This document shows, in pieces, positions 1 to 11,772 of a DNA stretch of 64,000 nucleotides. Source of the stretch: Corallium rubrum (lineage: Eukaryota > Cnidaria > Anthozoa > Scleralcyonacea > Coralliidae); the NCBI GenBank assembly GCA_964035015.1, contig OZ036014.1:4789495-4853494 (forward strand). Direction: 5' to 3'. The first letter of the stretch is position 1, and every line of letters begins with the position of its first letter. A model generated the notes under the pieces. That model had not been told where the DNA came from and searched no databases. It was given only the letters and a program-made list of their open reading frames with translations. A program made the position numbers and the translations under genes.

Positions 1-1436
1 GACGAAACGTTAAGATTCAATAAATATTTTCATTTTTCCATTCGTTATACATACTCGTACCAGAAATTCACTACGACTACTTTAGCTTATGTTATTTAAA
101 ACGTCAGTCTAGCCACGGTTGATCGAGCGAGTGTGCCAAGTGGGTCCGCGAGCGAATTCCAATTAAGAACGTCGTAAAAACAGCAGCTTATCTAATCAAT
201 ACGGGAACATCTTGTCGACAAGAGTCGAGAGGAAATTACGACATATTGGATGGATACTCCAAGCGACGCTTAATCGCGCAGTTTCCCCCGAAGGCAAACA
301 CCACGCGTTTTTCATGCGCTACATTCTGTCGTTGTTAAACTGGAAATTTTTTAAACCAGGAGGAAGATTTTGGTCGAAACAACAATACCATTAGCGAAAA
401 CACAGTTTGTCAACATACTCCTAAAAGCCTATTAAATTTCCTGGATTTAATTACACGCTGAATGTAATGGGTTTTGTCAAGAAGGAGAGCGGATAACATG
501 TCATGACACATGCACTGACACATGCACAGCTAAACAGAGACAAATGATAGGAAACGACTGGCCAATCAGATGCCGTGGAGGAACGCGGACGAGATCTTTT
601 TCATTAAGTAAAGACTTTCGGGTCTTTTGTTTGCGAAATGAAGCCGTCCATTACAAGGGAGATATTAAGTGGGGTTTCGTAATGAGCAATTCGGGCATTT
701 TACATGAGTGACCGGCCAGCCAATCTCGTTCATGACAGCACCGGCGAGATTGCTATCGACTGAGAAGCTTTCAAAAAAATAAAATATAATAAACGAGGTG
801 AATAATTCGTTCGGGGGGGGGGGGGGGGGGAGAGAAATGGGGGAAAAAATACATAACCCAAACATGTAGGAACTGATCTACGTTTGATTCGGAGAGCCGA
901 AAGTTCATCACAAAATCGTCCGAATCAATTGTGTCATTTAAATTCGACGTTAATGAATTGGTGTGGCGTGCAAAGCCACTAAATAGCGTTGCGGACAATT
1001 GTCGGAGCGACCACGGCATAGAATTGATATATCCAGTCGGTTAAGATTACGATTGGAGAGTTTAAAATATAGGCACCGACGGCGCGGCTAACACACAGGA
1101 CTTGAAATAACGTTTCGAATCTCAGTCGTGTCTTGGGGTACGGTGGCCTATATACTATAGGAGTTAACGTTAGCGTCAACTATGTCTTAGCGTCAACTAC
1201 GACACCTTGGCTTATAGGGGAAATATTATGGCCGTTTATACGAAGAAAAATACAACGCGGCTTACATGATTCGTATCGTATAATAAAGCAAGCAAGTGTT
1301 GGTATAAAGGCTAGGGAAAAGGACGATTTATTTTGTAAAACTGGTGTGGGTTGCGTCTGGGTTTTGTCATATAAACGACTCTAATGCGGCGCAGATTGAG
1401 TCGTGAAAGCTCGCTTTAAGTGTTGTGTGGTTATAC
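1..1436. other. Presumed LMO4-like intron / flank
   Basis: No second LIM exon or other coding signal was recognised. A run of about 18 G lies at 813-831. The short ORFs here have no domain signature. Confidence 0.4.
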
Positions 1437-1638
1437 CTGAGATAATCTGCCCGACATAAGATCATTCCGCCTTTAGAGAAACACGATGAACCAACTTCGC
1501 CAAGTCTTACTTCACAACAGGAGCACTTTAGGCAGTCCATGTGCCAGTATTGATCGAGAGCGTGGAGAAGAAAGCGTTCTAGAATTGACCTGCCACACGC
1601 AGCACAACTTCTTGTCGTTGATTTCTCACAAGACATAC
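1437..1638 (-). CDS. LMO4: LMO4-like LIM-only protein, exon with first LIM domain (partial gene)
   Basis: The exon encodes one LIM zinc-binding domain. It starts after the acceptor TATTTCAG at 1639-1646 and ends at a donor, CTCAG|GTATAACC, in phase 2. The zinc ligands are visible in order: CAAC, then YWHMDC, KCSCC, and finally LCRAD, matching the LIM pattern Cx2C-H-x2-C-x2-C-x2-C-C-x2-D. The stretches RFLLHALDQYWH, CLKCSCC and GMILCRADYLR closely follow the first LIM domain of LMO4, a nuclear adaptor that binds LDB1-type cofactors and other transcription regulators. An ATG at 1634-1636 directly after the acceptor may be the start codon, in which case an upstream exon would be non-coding; a longer protein is also possible. 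The second LIM domain should lie toward lower coordinates but was not found in 1-1436, so it probably sits outside the window. A LIM-homeobox origin is less likely given the match to LMO4. Confidence 0.85.
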
Positions 1639-4571
1639 CTGAAATATAACACACAGATGGTTAAGACATTGATAGAATACGTTAACACGAGAAAAAAAGC
1701 ATTGCTATGAACAGTTTCCTTCCCGCCGGGCCGTATTCTCGGTCGCGAGTCAATAAATTAAACCATGTACACACGAGGCTACCTATGGATTAAGACGGAG
1801 GAATATCTTCAAACATATACTCGCTTGAATTATAAAAGACACTAGTGTGAGAGAGTGGATAGTGTGTTCATTCATAAGAGATATATTTTAGAAATACCCA
1901 ATGTGATTTAGGAGCGTCTGCGAAACTCGTACAAACCTTTTACCTACACACCAAGCCATATTTTATTGAATATGCTTTAGCAAGACAATTCTCATCTTAA
2001 CAGACAACATACAGATATAGATACTTACTTCTCCCCGACGATTGCATTATAATATGTTCAGAGCGATGTAGTTTAGAAATACTCAAAGTGATTTCGGTGT
2101 GTCTCTTGGAGAGCCGTTGATGTAAGCAGAGACGAAACAAGGCCGTGCCACTCTGGTGGACAAGATACAACGAAATGAACGCTATCCAGCTTTCAATGTT
2201 GTTTGTTAAATCGTACAACTGATAACAAGTTACGTTATAAAAGCTCTCATCACGGACACAGTAAATTAACCTTAATCAAGCAAGCCATCAAATCAATCGG
2301 ACGTAGACAGGCGAACAACATCGTGTCTCATTGGTCACCGAACTCAGAGTTTTCCAATTAAGTTAAGAATGTTATCACCATTAAGAAGGCATGATTATTG
2401 AAATGATATAGGAGTTCAGAATTAATTAAATAATCCGTACTATAGCAACTCGCTGCTTAAATATCCCTAAACTTCCCATATACTACTCCTCTATATAAAT
2501 GCATTTATAAATGGATACATATTATATATATATATAAAAATATATGACCACAAAATACTCGTTTCTGACCATACCGTTCAAATCTGAATTAAGATATTTT
2601 TTATCACTGATGCAAACATCCTTATTTCGTCATTTCTTTGTTCTTAATAGTATAAGGCCAGTATCGTGTAGGTGTTTTTTTCTTTTATGGAACACTGTAT
2701 TTCATTGGTAAAGCGTTCGTTTACTTATAAGCGCAAAATTCATTTGGGTTTAATTATAAGAGCCGATAAAAGGTATTACGCCATCCAAAGCGACTGATTT
2801 GAAAAACGTTCATTATCACGTCTCTTAATCGAAAGTAAACTTGGGGCAATTAAAGAAAGGTTTGCGAATGGCACTATCTCGCATCTGCTCTGGAAAATAA
2901 TTAAGTGACGTGAATGTTGACCAATCGTAACTAGGCCGCGCAGCGGGGGGAGGATTTGGACAGGACTTTTTGTGGTCATAGGCTTAAGTGCTTTTATCCC
3001 CGAGCGAGCTAGGCTGTTAGCCATTTGTTTGATTCGCCACTTTAGTTCTTAGCTCAGAGTCCATTAACGAGACAACCAGCCCATATGGTATGCATACTCC
3101 TATGTCAAAATATAAACAATAAATTCGCTGTAACTTTCTCATACACGCCTTGCCCACACTTTTCTATAAGCAAATACGTTAAGTGCTTGACTAAAAAACT
3201 CCCCCAACTCTATCAAAGCGTTTTTTAACCCGTAGAATTAAATGAATTCGCCGTTTATAAGCAATCTATTTAAGCCATCTATTTTTTTTTCGCTGGAAAA
3301 TTAAATAAGGTAATTAAACATGTTTGGCGCCTCCGTGGGGCTGAAAAATAAGAAACTTTTTAAGCCAAATTATATAGAAGGGTAAAGAAAAACAGACTAA
3401 AAACAATCTTGTTCAGTGACTAATTTGAGGGTAAAAACTTATCAGTGTTTTCTGGTTGGTATATATAGAATCTCGCCCAAGAAAAAAACAATTTATATTG
3501 ACAGACAAGCGAGGTGATAATGCGTTATCTTTCAAATGAAAGGTATAGAATCGTGGGTGTATATATATATATTTATATATTTATATATGAAGTAATAATA
3601 TCGAGGCCAGCTATAGAAAGTTCCCATGTGTTTTTACTTGATAGCGGTTTCTGGCTGAGTGCAATGCAGATAGCAGAAGAGCAGTACATGGAAATAATTA
3701 ACAATTAAAGCTCTTTCCATCTTCGACCTTCAAGTACAACGTCAAAAAAAATCTTTATATAGATTTCCTTTTCGTTTGATAAAAGGGTAAACAAAAACTA
3801 TAAATTAATTGTAAAAGAAAACTTCGAAAAAAGAACAAGATAGCTGAAATTTGCTCGATAAAGATACACACATGACGCATCTGGTTTAACCCAACTTAGC
3901 CTAGAAAACTGTCAAAAATAAATTAAAATCTAATTTGCAACGATACTACACGCTGGTTAACTGACAAAAAAATACACTTTCGTTATGATGTATATAGCTT
4001 TTTATCTGTTGAAGTAACTCGGCTTAGACAAAACGTCTAAGGGTCATAGGAGGAATGATTTCCAAAGGTGAGAGGTAGTGTTCTTAATAGAATCGATTTG
4101 GGTCATTACGATAGTTGAACATTCAACTCATGCAGAGAATAATATGATACCCGTGTAACTGTATCAGTGAATTAACCACACGGTGGAAGAATAGAGAAAA
4201 TTATATAGATCTCTCCACCGACCTTCACTTACTTCTAAGCCATGCACTAGGCCAAGTTTTGGCAGCCTGCAGGGAAATGTTTTACCTAGTTATAAACGTT
4301 GATTAGCGAAGTTAAGTGATAACACAAACGTTGACGTGTGATGACGGTAACTTTCTTCGACTGAACATAAAACGCTTTCAGCAAACCAACGGATGTTCGC
4401 TGTTCCGGTTGCTCAACCGGAATGAACAAAAATAGGAAATACATAAATGGTTGATAATTTCACTAGTTGCAAACTGTTAAAATGCATAACAGACGAACAG
4501 ACGATTTCGGCAAGTCTTAATATCCTAAGAAGAAGGCATAGAAACAGATATGTCAAAGATAATATACCGAC
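1639..4571. other. Non-coding stretch upstream of the LIM exon
   Basis: AT-rich sequence with short TA runs near 2520-2545 and 3557-3592. No protein domain, RNA gene or long repeat was recognised. A 5' non-coding LMO4 exon could lie here, but nothing in the sequence marks it. Confidence 0.35.
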
Positions 4572-4574
4572 TAA

Positions 4575-4690
4575 AGCCGGTTTTCCACTAGGCGACTCTT
4601 TTCGCGCGAAGCGACTTTTTCTTTTGTTTCATGAGCTCTGAGCAAAAAAGTCGCTTCGCGCGAAAAAAATCGCCTAGCGGAAAACTGGCT
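4575..4690. mobile_element. Short TIR element (MITE), Harbinger-like, 116 bp
   Basis: The element begins AGCCGGTTTTCCACTAGGCG and ends with the near-complement CGCCTAGCGGAAAACTGGCT. It is flanked by a direct TAA at 4572-4574 and 4691-4693. Most of it folds on itself, including GTCGCTTCGCGCGAA and its complement. TWA target duplications are typical of the PIF/Harbinger superfamily; the assignment is inferred. Confidence 0.7.
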
Positions 4691-4693
4691 TAA

Positions 4694-5254
4694 CGCAATT
4701 AAGGAACTCAGTTTTTGATGGCTCTAGCGACTGATCTCTATAGTTACGGTAAAAACTCAATTGCACTGAGAATATAGATTCAATAACAATATCGTATACT
4801 CCAATATATCGGCTCCAATGAAGTTAAATAGTCCTTATTTAGGGTTACTCAACGCTCAATTGTATCCGACGCATAAAGGACTAACAAAAACTCGCTTTAA
4901 ATTTCCAACGTCAGTTCACCCTTTCGCGACAAAACGCCAAAGGAAACGCAAACCATGAGGGACAACTTTATCTTTTTACTGTCTATAAACGCCAGACAAT
5001 TTTACTCATCACTTGAGACATGGTTCGGAAACTCGTACTGAAAGGGTTAAACAAAAGGCATTTATATAGTGCTTCGTCTAAAGTAGTAATGTGTGCTTAT
5101 CTAAGACTAAAGTTGAATATAGTTAGTCGGAGATGAAGATACGAAGATTTTTAGTAATTTAAATCGTTGCGTTAATATAATATAAGTAGGTTTTGTGGAA
5201 ACACCAACGTAAAATATTTACTTGCATGACATGTAGCCCGAGAATTAGTACAAG
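4694..5254. other. Non-coding, with a degenerate Penelope-type end
   Basis: No gene was seen. The segment at about 5189-5225 (TTTTGTGGAAACACCAACGT and following) matches the outer end of the inverted-repeat Penelope-like element at 46.7-47.2 kb, so it is probably a decayed end of the same family. Confidence 0.5.
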
Positions 5255-5259
5255 TTTAA

Positions 5260-5356
5260 CACTTTGAAGCCTGACAACGAGTAGTCTTTTATTCTGGCTA
5301 ACGCCGGACGATTTTATTCAGCACAAGGGACAGCTCCAGGCCTCAAAGGGTTATAA
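5260..5356 (+). repeat. TTAA-ended short dispersed repeat, copy 1
   Basis: A unit of about 95 bp opens with AACACTTTGAAGCCTGACAA, continues through TATTCTGGCTAACGCC and GACGATTTTATTCAGCACA, and closes with CAGGCCTCAAAGGGTTA. Its two ends are inverted complements, so it resembles a tiny TIR element. Many further copies lie in the window. Confidence 0.75.
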
Positions 5357-5631
5357 CTACTGTACAACCTGTCGCCAGTTTGGGCAAGTTGACGTTCTCT
5401 GTGACCCTACATCTCAGTACAATCTAAATAAAGTTATCTAATTAAAATACTAAGAAGAGTTAAAATATTATTAAAATAGCAAGAAAAGGATGTAAAAACA
5501 AGGAATTTAAATATGTCGACTATTCGTATATACCTCATACAATAACAACATAGTAATGACGTAAGGTTCTCTGATTTCGTCTGAGTGATAAGATCAAGTC
5601 AAGAAGGTTTCAGTGAGATAATATTTACCGT

Positions 5632-5751
5632 TGTTTGTTTGTTTGTTTGTTTGTTTGTTTGTTTGTTTGTTTGTTTGTTTGTTTGTTTGTTTGTTTGTTT
5701 GTTTGTTTGTTTGTTTGTTTGTTTGTTTGTTTGTTTGTTTGTTTGTTTGTT
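5632..5751. repeat. (GTTT)n microsatellite
   Basis: About 30 uninterrupted GTTT units sit directly before a cluster of TTAA-ended repeats. Confidence 0.97.
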
Positions 5752-5752
5752 G

Positions 5753-6071
5753 AGTTAAAACCTATCTCTTCAGCACGTTGAAGCCTGAAGACGAGTCTTT
5801 TTATTCTGGCTAACGCCTTACGATTTTATTCAGCACAGGGAGAGGTCCAGGCCTCAAATTGTTAAAACCTATCTCTCCAACACGTTGAAGCCTGAAGACG
5901 AGTCTTAGTATTATATTCTGGCTAACGCCTTACGATTTTATTCAGCACAGGGAGAGGTCCAGGCCTCAAAGTGTTAAAACCTAGTGTTAAAACCGGTCTC
6001 TTCAACACGTTGAAGCCTGAAAACGACGATTTTATTCAGCACAGGGAGAGGTCCAGGCCTCAAAGTGTTAA
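5753..6071 (+). repeat. Tandem cluster of three TTAA-ended short repeats
   Basis: Three successive copies of the roughly 95 bp repeat lie head to tail, each beginning near CACGTTGAAGCCTGAA and ending CAGGCCTCAAA with TTAA or GTTAAAAC at the junction. The third lacks the middle segment TATTCTGGCTAACGCC. The variation suggests repeated insertion or local duplication. Confidence 0.8.
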
Positions 6072-6324
6072 TGGCGTTTTATTCTTAGGCACTCGCTATT
6101 AAAATACTCAAGTAAAAAATACTGTAGTAATAGAGTCTGCATGTGTCACTGTCTCTGCAGTCCAGCCCATATATTAGCCTGCACTGCAGGCGTTTCAAGG
6201 CCAATGCGAGCCATAAAGTAAATGGTTTGAATCTAGGCTAGCACTGTAGGGGACCGCAGTCCAGTTATATATAGGTCAGTGGTCACTCCCTGTCAGTCAT
6301 ATCATTGAAATAGGAGTGAACAAA

Positions 6325-7120
6325 CTTATTTATATAACCCTATAAGTCATATCTAAACTACTCTCCCTAGAGGACCAGTAAGGACCATCTTTCATTGCTT
6401 TATTCAACTTTATTGGTACAAGAGGTAACCAGAGTAAACTAAACTAACTTTAGGCAAAAAAAACACAACAACTTGGGTTTCCGGTTTCCCGACCCTACCT
6501 AGTTTTTTGCTAGCAAAATGCCAACCCTACTCTTTTTATTGAATTTTTAAGGAGCATGGGCCCGAGTTGCAGCATGATTTGCATCTTGGGATAGCAAGCG
6601 TGACGTCAGAACCTAGTAATGTACTCAAAATTAGCTTTTAATAGATGTGCTAGTGTAATTGACATTTGGTATTGGAAAGAATATTATTGTTATTCCTAGG
6701 CACTAAATTAAAAAAAAAATTTAAAAAAAGAAATCCGACCTACCCTACCTAAGTTTTTGTGAAGAGAAATAGGAAACCCAGGTATTTTGTTTTTCCTTAT
6801 TTATACTGGATAACTCCATCAGGCATGTCTAAACTGTTCTTCCTAAAAGTCCAGTAAGAACCATCTCTCATTTGTCCAGTGTGACTACAGCAGGAAACTA
6901 ACTTTATTTATACTGGATAACTCTATCAGTCATATCTAAACTGTTCTTCCTAGAGTTCTAGTAAGGACCATCCCTCATTGGTCCAGTGTTACTACAGGAG
7001 AAAACTAGAGTAAACTAAACTAACCTTATTTATACTGGATATAACTTATACTGGATATAACGCTGTCAGTCATATCTAAACACTGTTTGGTCTAGCTTAG
7101 TAAAGACTTCCTCCAACCAC
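6325..7120. repeat. Degenerate satellite, unit about 110-120 bp
   Basis: Four related copies start near 6327, 6795, 6902 and 7023. Each contains TTATTTATACTGGATAAC, CATATCTAAACTGTTC, GTCCAGTAAGGACCATC and, in the better copies, GGAAACTAGAGTAAACTAAAC. The first is separated from the rest by about 360 bp of unrelated sequence. Confidence 0.7.
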
Positions 7121-8136
7121 ACGTTAGATTATAAATATTGTGTCGTTGTTTCTCCTTAATGTTGCGGTCAGTTTTTTTAACCAAATAAAGATGTTTTGAT
7201 ATATAAATTTGCACTGACCCTTAGGAATCGGTACCAGTCGCAGCCTATCTGAAAATGGGACCCTAGACTGTCATCATATCCAAATCCCTACTTTAAACTC
7301 TGCTTCCGTGTAGTTATTTTTATAGTCAACAAAAACCTTGATGTTTTCATAACAAATCCAACTTGTTATCCAAAACAATGCCTTTATTCCTTATTGGCTA
7401 ACACATGCATGTAATGAACAAGGTAAGTTATGTGGTCTGTACTGCGTATACATGCACGCATCACTTAACGTCGACAGAACAGAGTATGTAAACAGAGTAT
7501 GTATACTCCACGGCTCTACCATAAAACACAGCGTCATGCTTTCTCCTGGACCTAGGCAGGGCATTTTCGTTCTTCGTTAGACGCTATAGCATTTTACGAG
7601 TATAGCGTCTGGCGAACAGCGAAAAGGTCTAGCTCCCAAAACGGTCTAGCTTCGAAAACCACGAAAGTCAACTGCGTTCGGGTTCTCTATATGGCGAATT
7701 ATTCGCACACCTACGTGCAGAAAAGCAATACAGAATAAAGAGAAGTTACGTCCTCAAGCCAATGAGTTTGCTGAAATGAGAAAAAACGAAGAAGTTGGGA
7801 CCTGACGATTTGACCGTGTTCGGTTAGATGGGAAGCTACATCCAAGATCACTCGTCGTGTAGCCCACAATGGTATTGGTATTGCTCTTGCACAGTCTGGT
7901 ATTGAAACGACTGGCAATATATTATTATTATGGCTCTGAGGCATAAGAAGTATACCAAGAAATTACCTCTGCTACAGGCTCGTACCAGGTTTACAAACAC
8001 GACAAGATAGTACCAGCAGTACAATTGTTTTTGTTTTGTTTTAATAACTTTATTGCCTATTGCAACTGCTGGTCAAACTGAGCGAAATGCCCCAATTGAA
8101 CATGACTACTATGATGTAAGTGCTGGTTTTGCGGAG
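7121..8136. other. Non-coding stretch
   Basis: No gene was recognised. A short inverted pair lies at 7574-7640 (CGTTCTTCGTTAGACGCTATA against TATAGCGTCTGGCGAACAGCG), consistent with a small foldback. Confidence 0.35.
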
Positions 8137-8345
8137 GGAAGAAAACCGGAGAACGCGGCGAAAAACCCTCGAAGCACAGGAGAGATCAACTACAACTCTA
8201 CTAACATTAGTTTCCAGCTCGAAAACAGGTCATTCCCAAGCGGTCACCCATCCAAGTACTAACCCCGTCTAACCGGGCTTAACTTTTGGTGAGAGGCAGC
8301 GCCCTAACAGCACACGCAACCCGTGCTCCCTAATTGGTCTTTAGT
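8137..8345 (-). mobile_element. 5S rRNA-derived SINE (SINE3-type)
   Basis: Read on the minus strand, 8220-8300 contains AAGTTAAGCCCGG, GGTTAGTACTTGGATGGGTG and ACCGCTTGGGAATGACC, the 3' half of 5S rRNA with its internal RNA polymerase III control region (box A-like and box C). It is followed by a non-ribosomal body with CTCCTGTGCTTCGAGGG. A second copy of the same body lies at 53.8-54.2 kb, which shows a dispersed SINE rather than a functional 5S gene. Confidence 0.85.
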
Positions 8346-8560
8346 ATTTTATTTTGCCTAACGCCAGACGATTTCATTTATAGTGAGAAATAATACGTAA
8401 ATATAAATATGAAAATTTAAATGCAAAACAAACTTATTACTTAATAAAATCCAGGGGCCCTTTCAAGTCTCATGTATTTTATACTGGTTACCATCAGACG
8501 ATTTTACTAGTCACAGAAAAATCCTCCGACGCGGGAAAGGATTAACTTAGACTTGCGCAA
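8346..8560 (+). repeat. TTAA-ended short repeat fragments
   Basis: Two partial copies are seen: TTTTGCCTAACGCCAGACGATTTCATT near 8350-8378 and ACTGGTTACCATCAGACGATTTTACTAGTCAC near 8482-8514. Confidence 0.6.
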
Positions 8561-8705
8561 GTCGACTACCTGTATTTTAGGTCAACGGTAAAAAAACGTA
8601 TGTTTCGCGTCCCCGCCCGCTTCCTTTTCCTTAGCCGCTTCCTTTTTTCTTTTTTTTTTTTTCTTGTTTTCCTGTCCAAATCCCTTCCAGCTAGCAAGAA
8701 CTTTA

Positions 8706-8880
8706 GAAATATAGTAAGGTTAGACATACTGCCGAAACAGAGAACGTAGGAGTCTAACGTTTCGGGCGAAGGCCCTTCGTCAGAGAAATCACGTTTCTCT
8801 CTGATAAAGGGCCCTTGCTCGAAACGTTAGACTCCTACGTTCTCTGTTTCGGCAGTATATATCTAACCTTACTATATTTC
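8706..8880. repeat. 175 bp palindromic element with hammerhead-like core, copy A
   Basis: The two arms are near-perfect inverted complements: GAAATATAGTAAGGTTAGA at the left and TCTAACCTTACTATATTTC at the right, with ACAGAGAACGTAGGAGTCTA and its complement inside. The right arm at 8801-8826 reads CTGATAAAGGGC-CCTT-GCTCGAAACG, resembling a hammerhead ribozyme core (CTGANGA, stem II, GAAA) but with one G-to-A change in the core and an extra A before the stem. It may be a solo terminal unit of a Penelope-like or retrozyme-like element; that is inference. Confidence 0.85.
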
Positions 8881-9346
8881 GATTGTTGTTTCTTAGCAAA
8901 GAACTTTAGTTTTTTAAACTTTTAATTTGATTACTTGAAGTATTGCCGTGTGAAACGTCCGCAGGCTCATTCGAAGCTTACCTGCTGACCAATTTCAACA
9001 CTTTACGCCATAAAACGTCATCGGTCTACAGTATGAATATTTTTATATCAACGATGCATGGTATTGTTAATTTATATTGAAGTCCCTCATTTGCTCAAAT
9101 TGATTTGTGAAATAAACTACAGTAAACAAAAGCCTTTTGATATTAATATTTCATTGTGCCCTTTATTGCTGTACTGTGTAGCCTTTGAACCTTTGCCTAA
9201 ACTTTACTTTGACAAAAAAAAAAAGACGAGAACGAGAAACATAAGTCTTTTTTACTTGGCCTTATCTCTTACACTCAAATCTTATGGGCCCTTATGTATT
9301 TTACTTAAATAAAAGTAGCGTTCTGCGTAGGCAGTGTAGAAACAAA

Positions 9347-9522
9347 AATCGAAATATAGTAAGGTTAGATATACTGCCGAAACAGAGAACGTAGGAGTCT
9401 AACGTTTCGAGCGAAAGCCCTACGTCAGAAACGTTTCTCTCTGACGAAGGGCCTTCGCTCGAAACGTTAGACCCCTACGTTCTCTGTTTCGGCAGTATAT
9501 CTAACCTTACTATATTTCGATT
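9347..9522. repeat. 176 bp palindromic element with hammerhead-like core, copy B
   Basis: This is a second copy of the palindrome at 8706-8880, with arms AATCGAAATATAGTAAGG and CCTTACTATATTTCGATT. The right-arm core at 9441-9465 is CTGACGAAGGGC-CTTC-GCTCGAAAC, which keeps all core bases of the CTGANGA...GAAA pattern around a four-pair stem. The left arm carries its complement with a few changes. Confidence 0.87.
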
Positions 9523-10600
9523 GTAGTTTACTTAGGTTAATACCAGTCTGACTATTTTACTCCAACGATGGGATATTTCGGGCTGCAAGCAGGCTACCGA
9601 CGGGAAAGAATTAAATCTTCTAGCTATACCCCTCTCCATATGTTAAATATCGCCGTTGCCTCGCAACCGCTGTTGACGTGTGAATGTAAAATGTTGATGT
9701 TTTATTAAGTGTTTTTTCCTTGTATAGATCGACATAACTGAAATGATAGAATTAATGAACGTGATAGAATTAATGAACGAGATCGACAAAGCAATTTGAG
9801 CTACTGAGAAAGACTGGCGCCAAACCAGCTGGGAGCCATGACTTAGGAAGCACATATCTATAAGCAATCAATTGCCTATTGTGTCTAGATATACATACCC
9901 AAGAAAGACCCATACAATTCAACTTCAGACTATCTAAAAAAATTCTATCTAGACATAGCCAAATATATACACAATATTAATATAAACGTAAACGCTAATT
10001 CTTCCTGTTTGTGTATAACCTAAGTGTAAAAAATAGGTTTTATATATTTTGTCGTTTCTATAAATCTAATCAAAAGGGGACACAATAATCTAAATTAGCA
10101 AATTGGAAAATACCATTCAGACAAAAATATTTTAAGCCATGGGGTCTCTAATTTATAACTAACTGCTGCGTGGTTTTACCACGGTAATGTTTGAAAAAAA
10201 ATACAGTTGGATTATATTAATACTTGATCACATTGCATGTAAAATTATACGTTTTATACTTTTATATATGCGCAATGCAAGTCCATGTAAATATTTACAA
10301 TGATTACTTATAGATAGTTGCTGTTGGATGTACGTTTAATATTAGAAGAAGAAGAATTATGTTTGTTGGCTTGGAGACAAAAATTATCGTGAGGATATTT
10401 TTTATTTTTTGGACGGCTTTACTCGGAAACGGTCCCAAGTTCTAAAGCGGTAGTAAAACACACAATGCTAGTATGAAATAGTATTTATATTAAGCCATAA
10501 CATCTATTGAGATATTAATATTCAAAGTAAACACCGAGCAATAAAAATGGCCTATACACTGGACTACCTCAAATTTCAATCTACTACGTTTAACAATCTG
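9523..10600. other. Non-coding AT-rich stretch
   Basis: No gene or RNA was recognised. The segment 9535-9615 retains a decayed TTAA-ended repeat (ACCAGTCTGACTATTTTACTCC). Confidence 0.35.
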
Positions 10601-10689
10601 AGTTTCAGTACTGTAGCTCAACTAAAGCGTTTCACTATGTACAACCCACAACCTTCTGAAAAATTACATATTCATCCTACGTTCAAGTT

Positions 10690-11520
10690 ATCTGAGTTTC
10701 AGTAGCTCAATGGTTAGAGCATCTCATTGGTGATCAGAAGGTTGTGGGTTGTACACATATTCAATCTACGTTCAAAGCATCGAGTCTCAGTAGCTCAATG
10801 GTTAGATCATTTCACTGGTGATCAGAAGGTTGTGGGTTGTACACATATTCAATCTACGTTCAAATCATATGAGTCTCACTAACTCAATGGTTAGAGCATC
10901 TCACTGGTGATCAGAAAGTTGGGGTTGTACACATATTCAACCTACGTTCAAAGCATCGAGTCTCAGTACCTCAATGGTTAGAGCTTATCACTAGTGATCA
11001 GAAAATTATGGATTCCACTTAATTTCAGTGGCGAACTCAGAAATATCTCTGAAAAAATAGGTCAAAGGCCATCTTTTAACAATTAAGGGAGCTCCTGAGT
11101 TTCATTGATTGAGCCCGCAATCACGTTGTAGTCAATTACAATACTCTTGTGCTTGTAAAAAAAGGTACTTCATGTGAGGTCCACATAAATTTCATCTGAG
11201 TCCCAGTATAGTAGAACTCAAAAGCTAGAGCATCTCACTGGTGATCATAAAGTTGTGGACTGTACACATATGTCATATTCAATCTACGTTCAAATCATCT
11301 GAGTCCCAGTAGCTCAATGGTTAGAGCCAGGTTAGAGCATCTCACTGGTGATCAGAAGGTTGTGGGTTGTACACATATTCAATCTACGTTCAAAGCATCG
11401 AGTCCCAGTAGCTCAATGGTTAGAGCCATCTCAACGTTCTGAGTCTCAGTAGCTCAATGGTTAGAGCATCTCACTGGTGATCAGGTTGTGGGTTCGATGG
11501 GAACTCGCAAATTTTTCTGA
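10690..11520 (+). repeat. Tandem array of tRNA-like SINE-head units
   Basis: About eight units repeat the block GTCTCAGTAGCTCAATGG, TTAGAGCATCTCACTGGTGATC, AGAAGGTTGTGGGTTGTACAC, ATATTCAATCTACGTTCAAA. TAGCTCAATGGTTAGAGC resembles a polymerase III A box, and the last unit has GGTTGTGGGTTCGATGGG, close to a B box. The last unit is followed by a body with AAATTTTTCTGAGTAT. The others lack a good B box. This looks like local amplification of a tRNA-derived SINE head, not functional tRNA genes. Confidence 0.75.
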
Positions 11521-11741
11521 GTATAAAAGAGCTCGAGGAGGAACATCTACACACAATTCAATGCACAAATCATAACGAGATATATAAAAACTCGTAAAGT
11601 GCAACAGATATGATTCCCCTCAGTGTTTTGTTTTTAAGCTAAAAGTTAAGTTGCATATCATAACCCGCAAAAAATAAGATAAAGTCAAAAACAACGCGAA
11701 AAGGTTGTGAACTTCTAACAAATCTGAACTTTCACGAAAAA

Positions 11742-11772
11742 CTGACGTTTCAAGCGAAGCCCTTTATCAGAG
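11742..11772 (-). repeat. Hammerhead-like module (degenerate)
   Basis: On the minus strand the sequence reads CTCTGATAAAGGGC-TTC-GCTTGAAACGTCAG, the same CTGANNA-stem-GAAAC arrangement as in the 8.7 and 9.35 kb palindromes, without a matching second arm. The core has an A where a hammerhead needs G. Confidence 0.5.

Noticed and set aside
8220..8345. Functional 5S rRNA gene
   Set aside because: Only the 3' half matches 5S rRNA and it runs into a SINE body; the 5' half is replaced by unrelated sequence.
10690..11520. Functional tRNA genes
   Set aside because: Units have A-box-like and sometimes B-box-like words, but no complete cloverleaf with acceptor stem could be drawn, and they are tandem.
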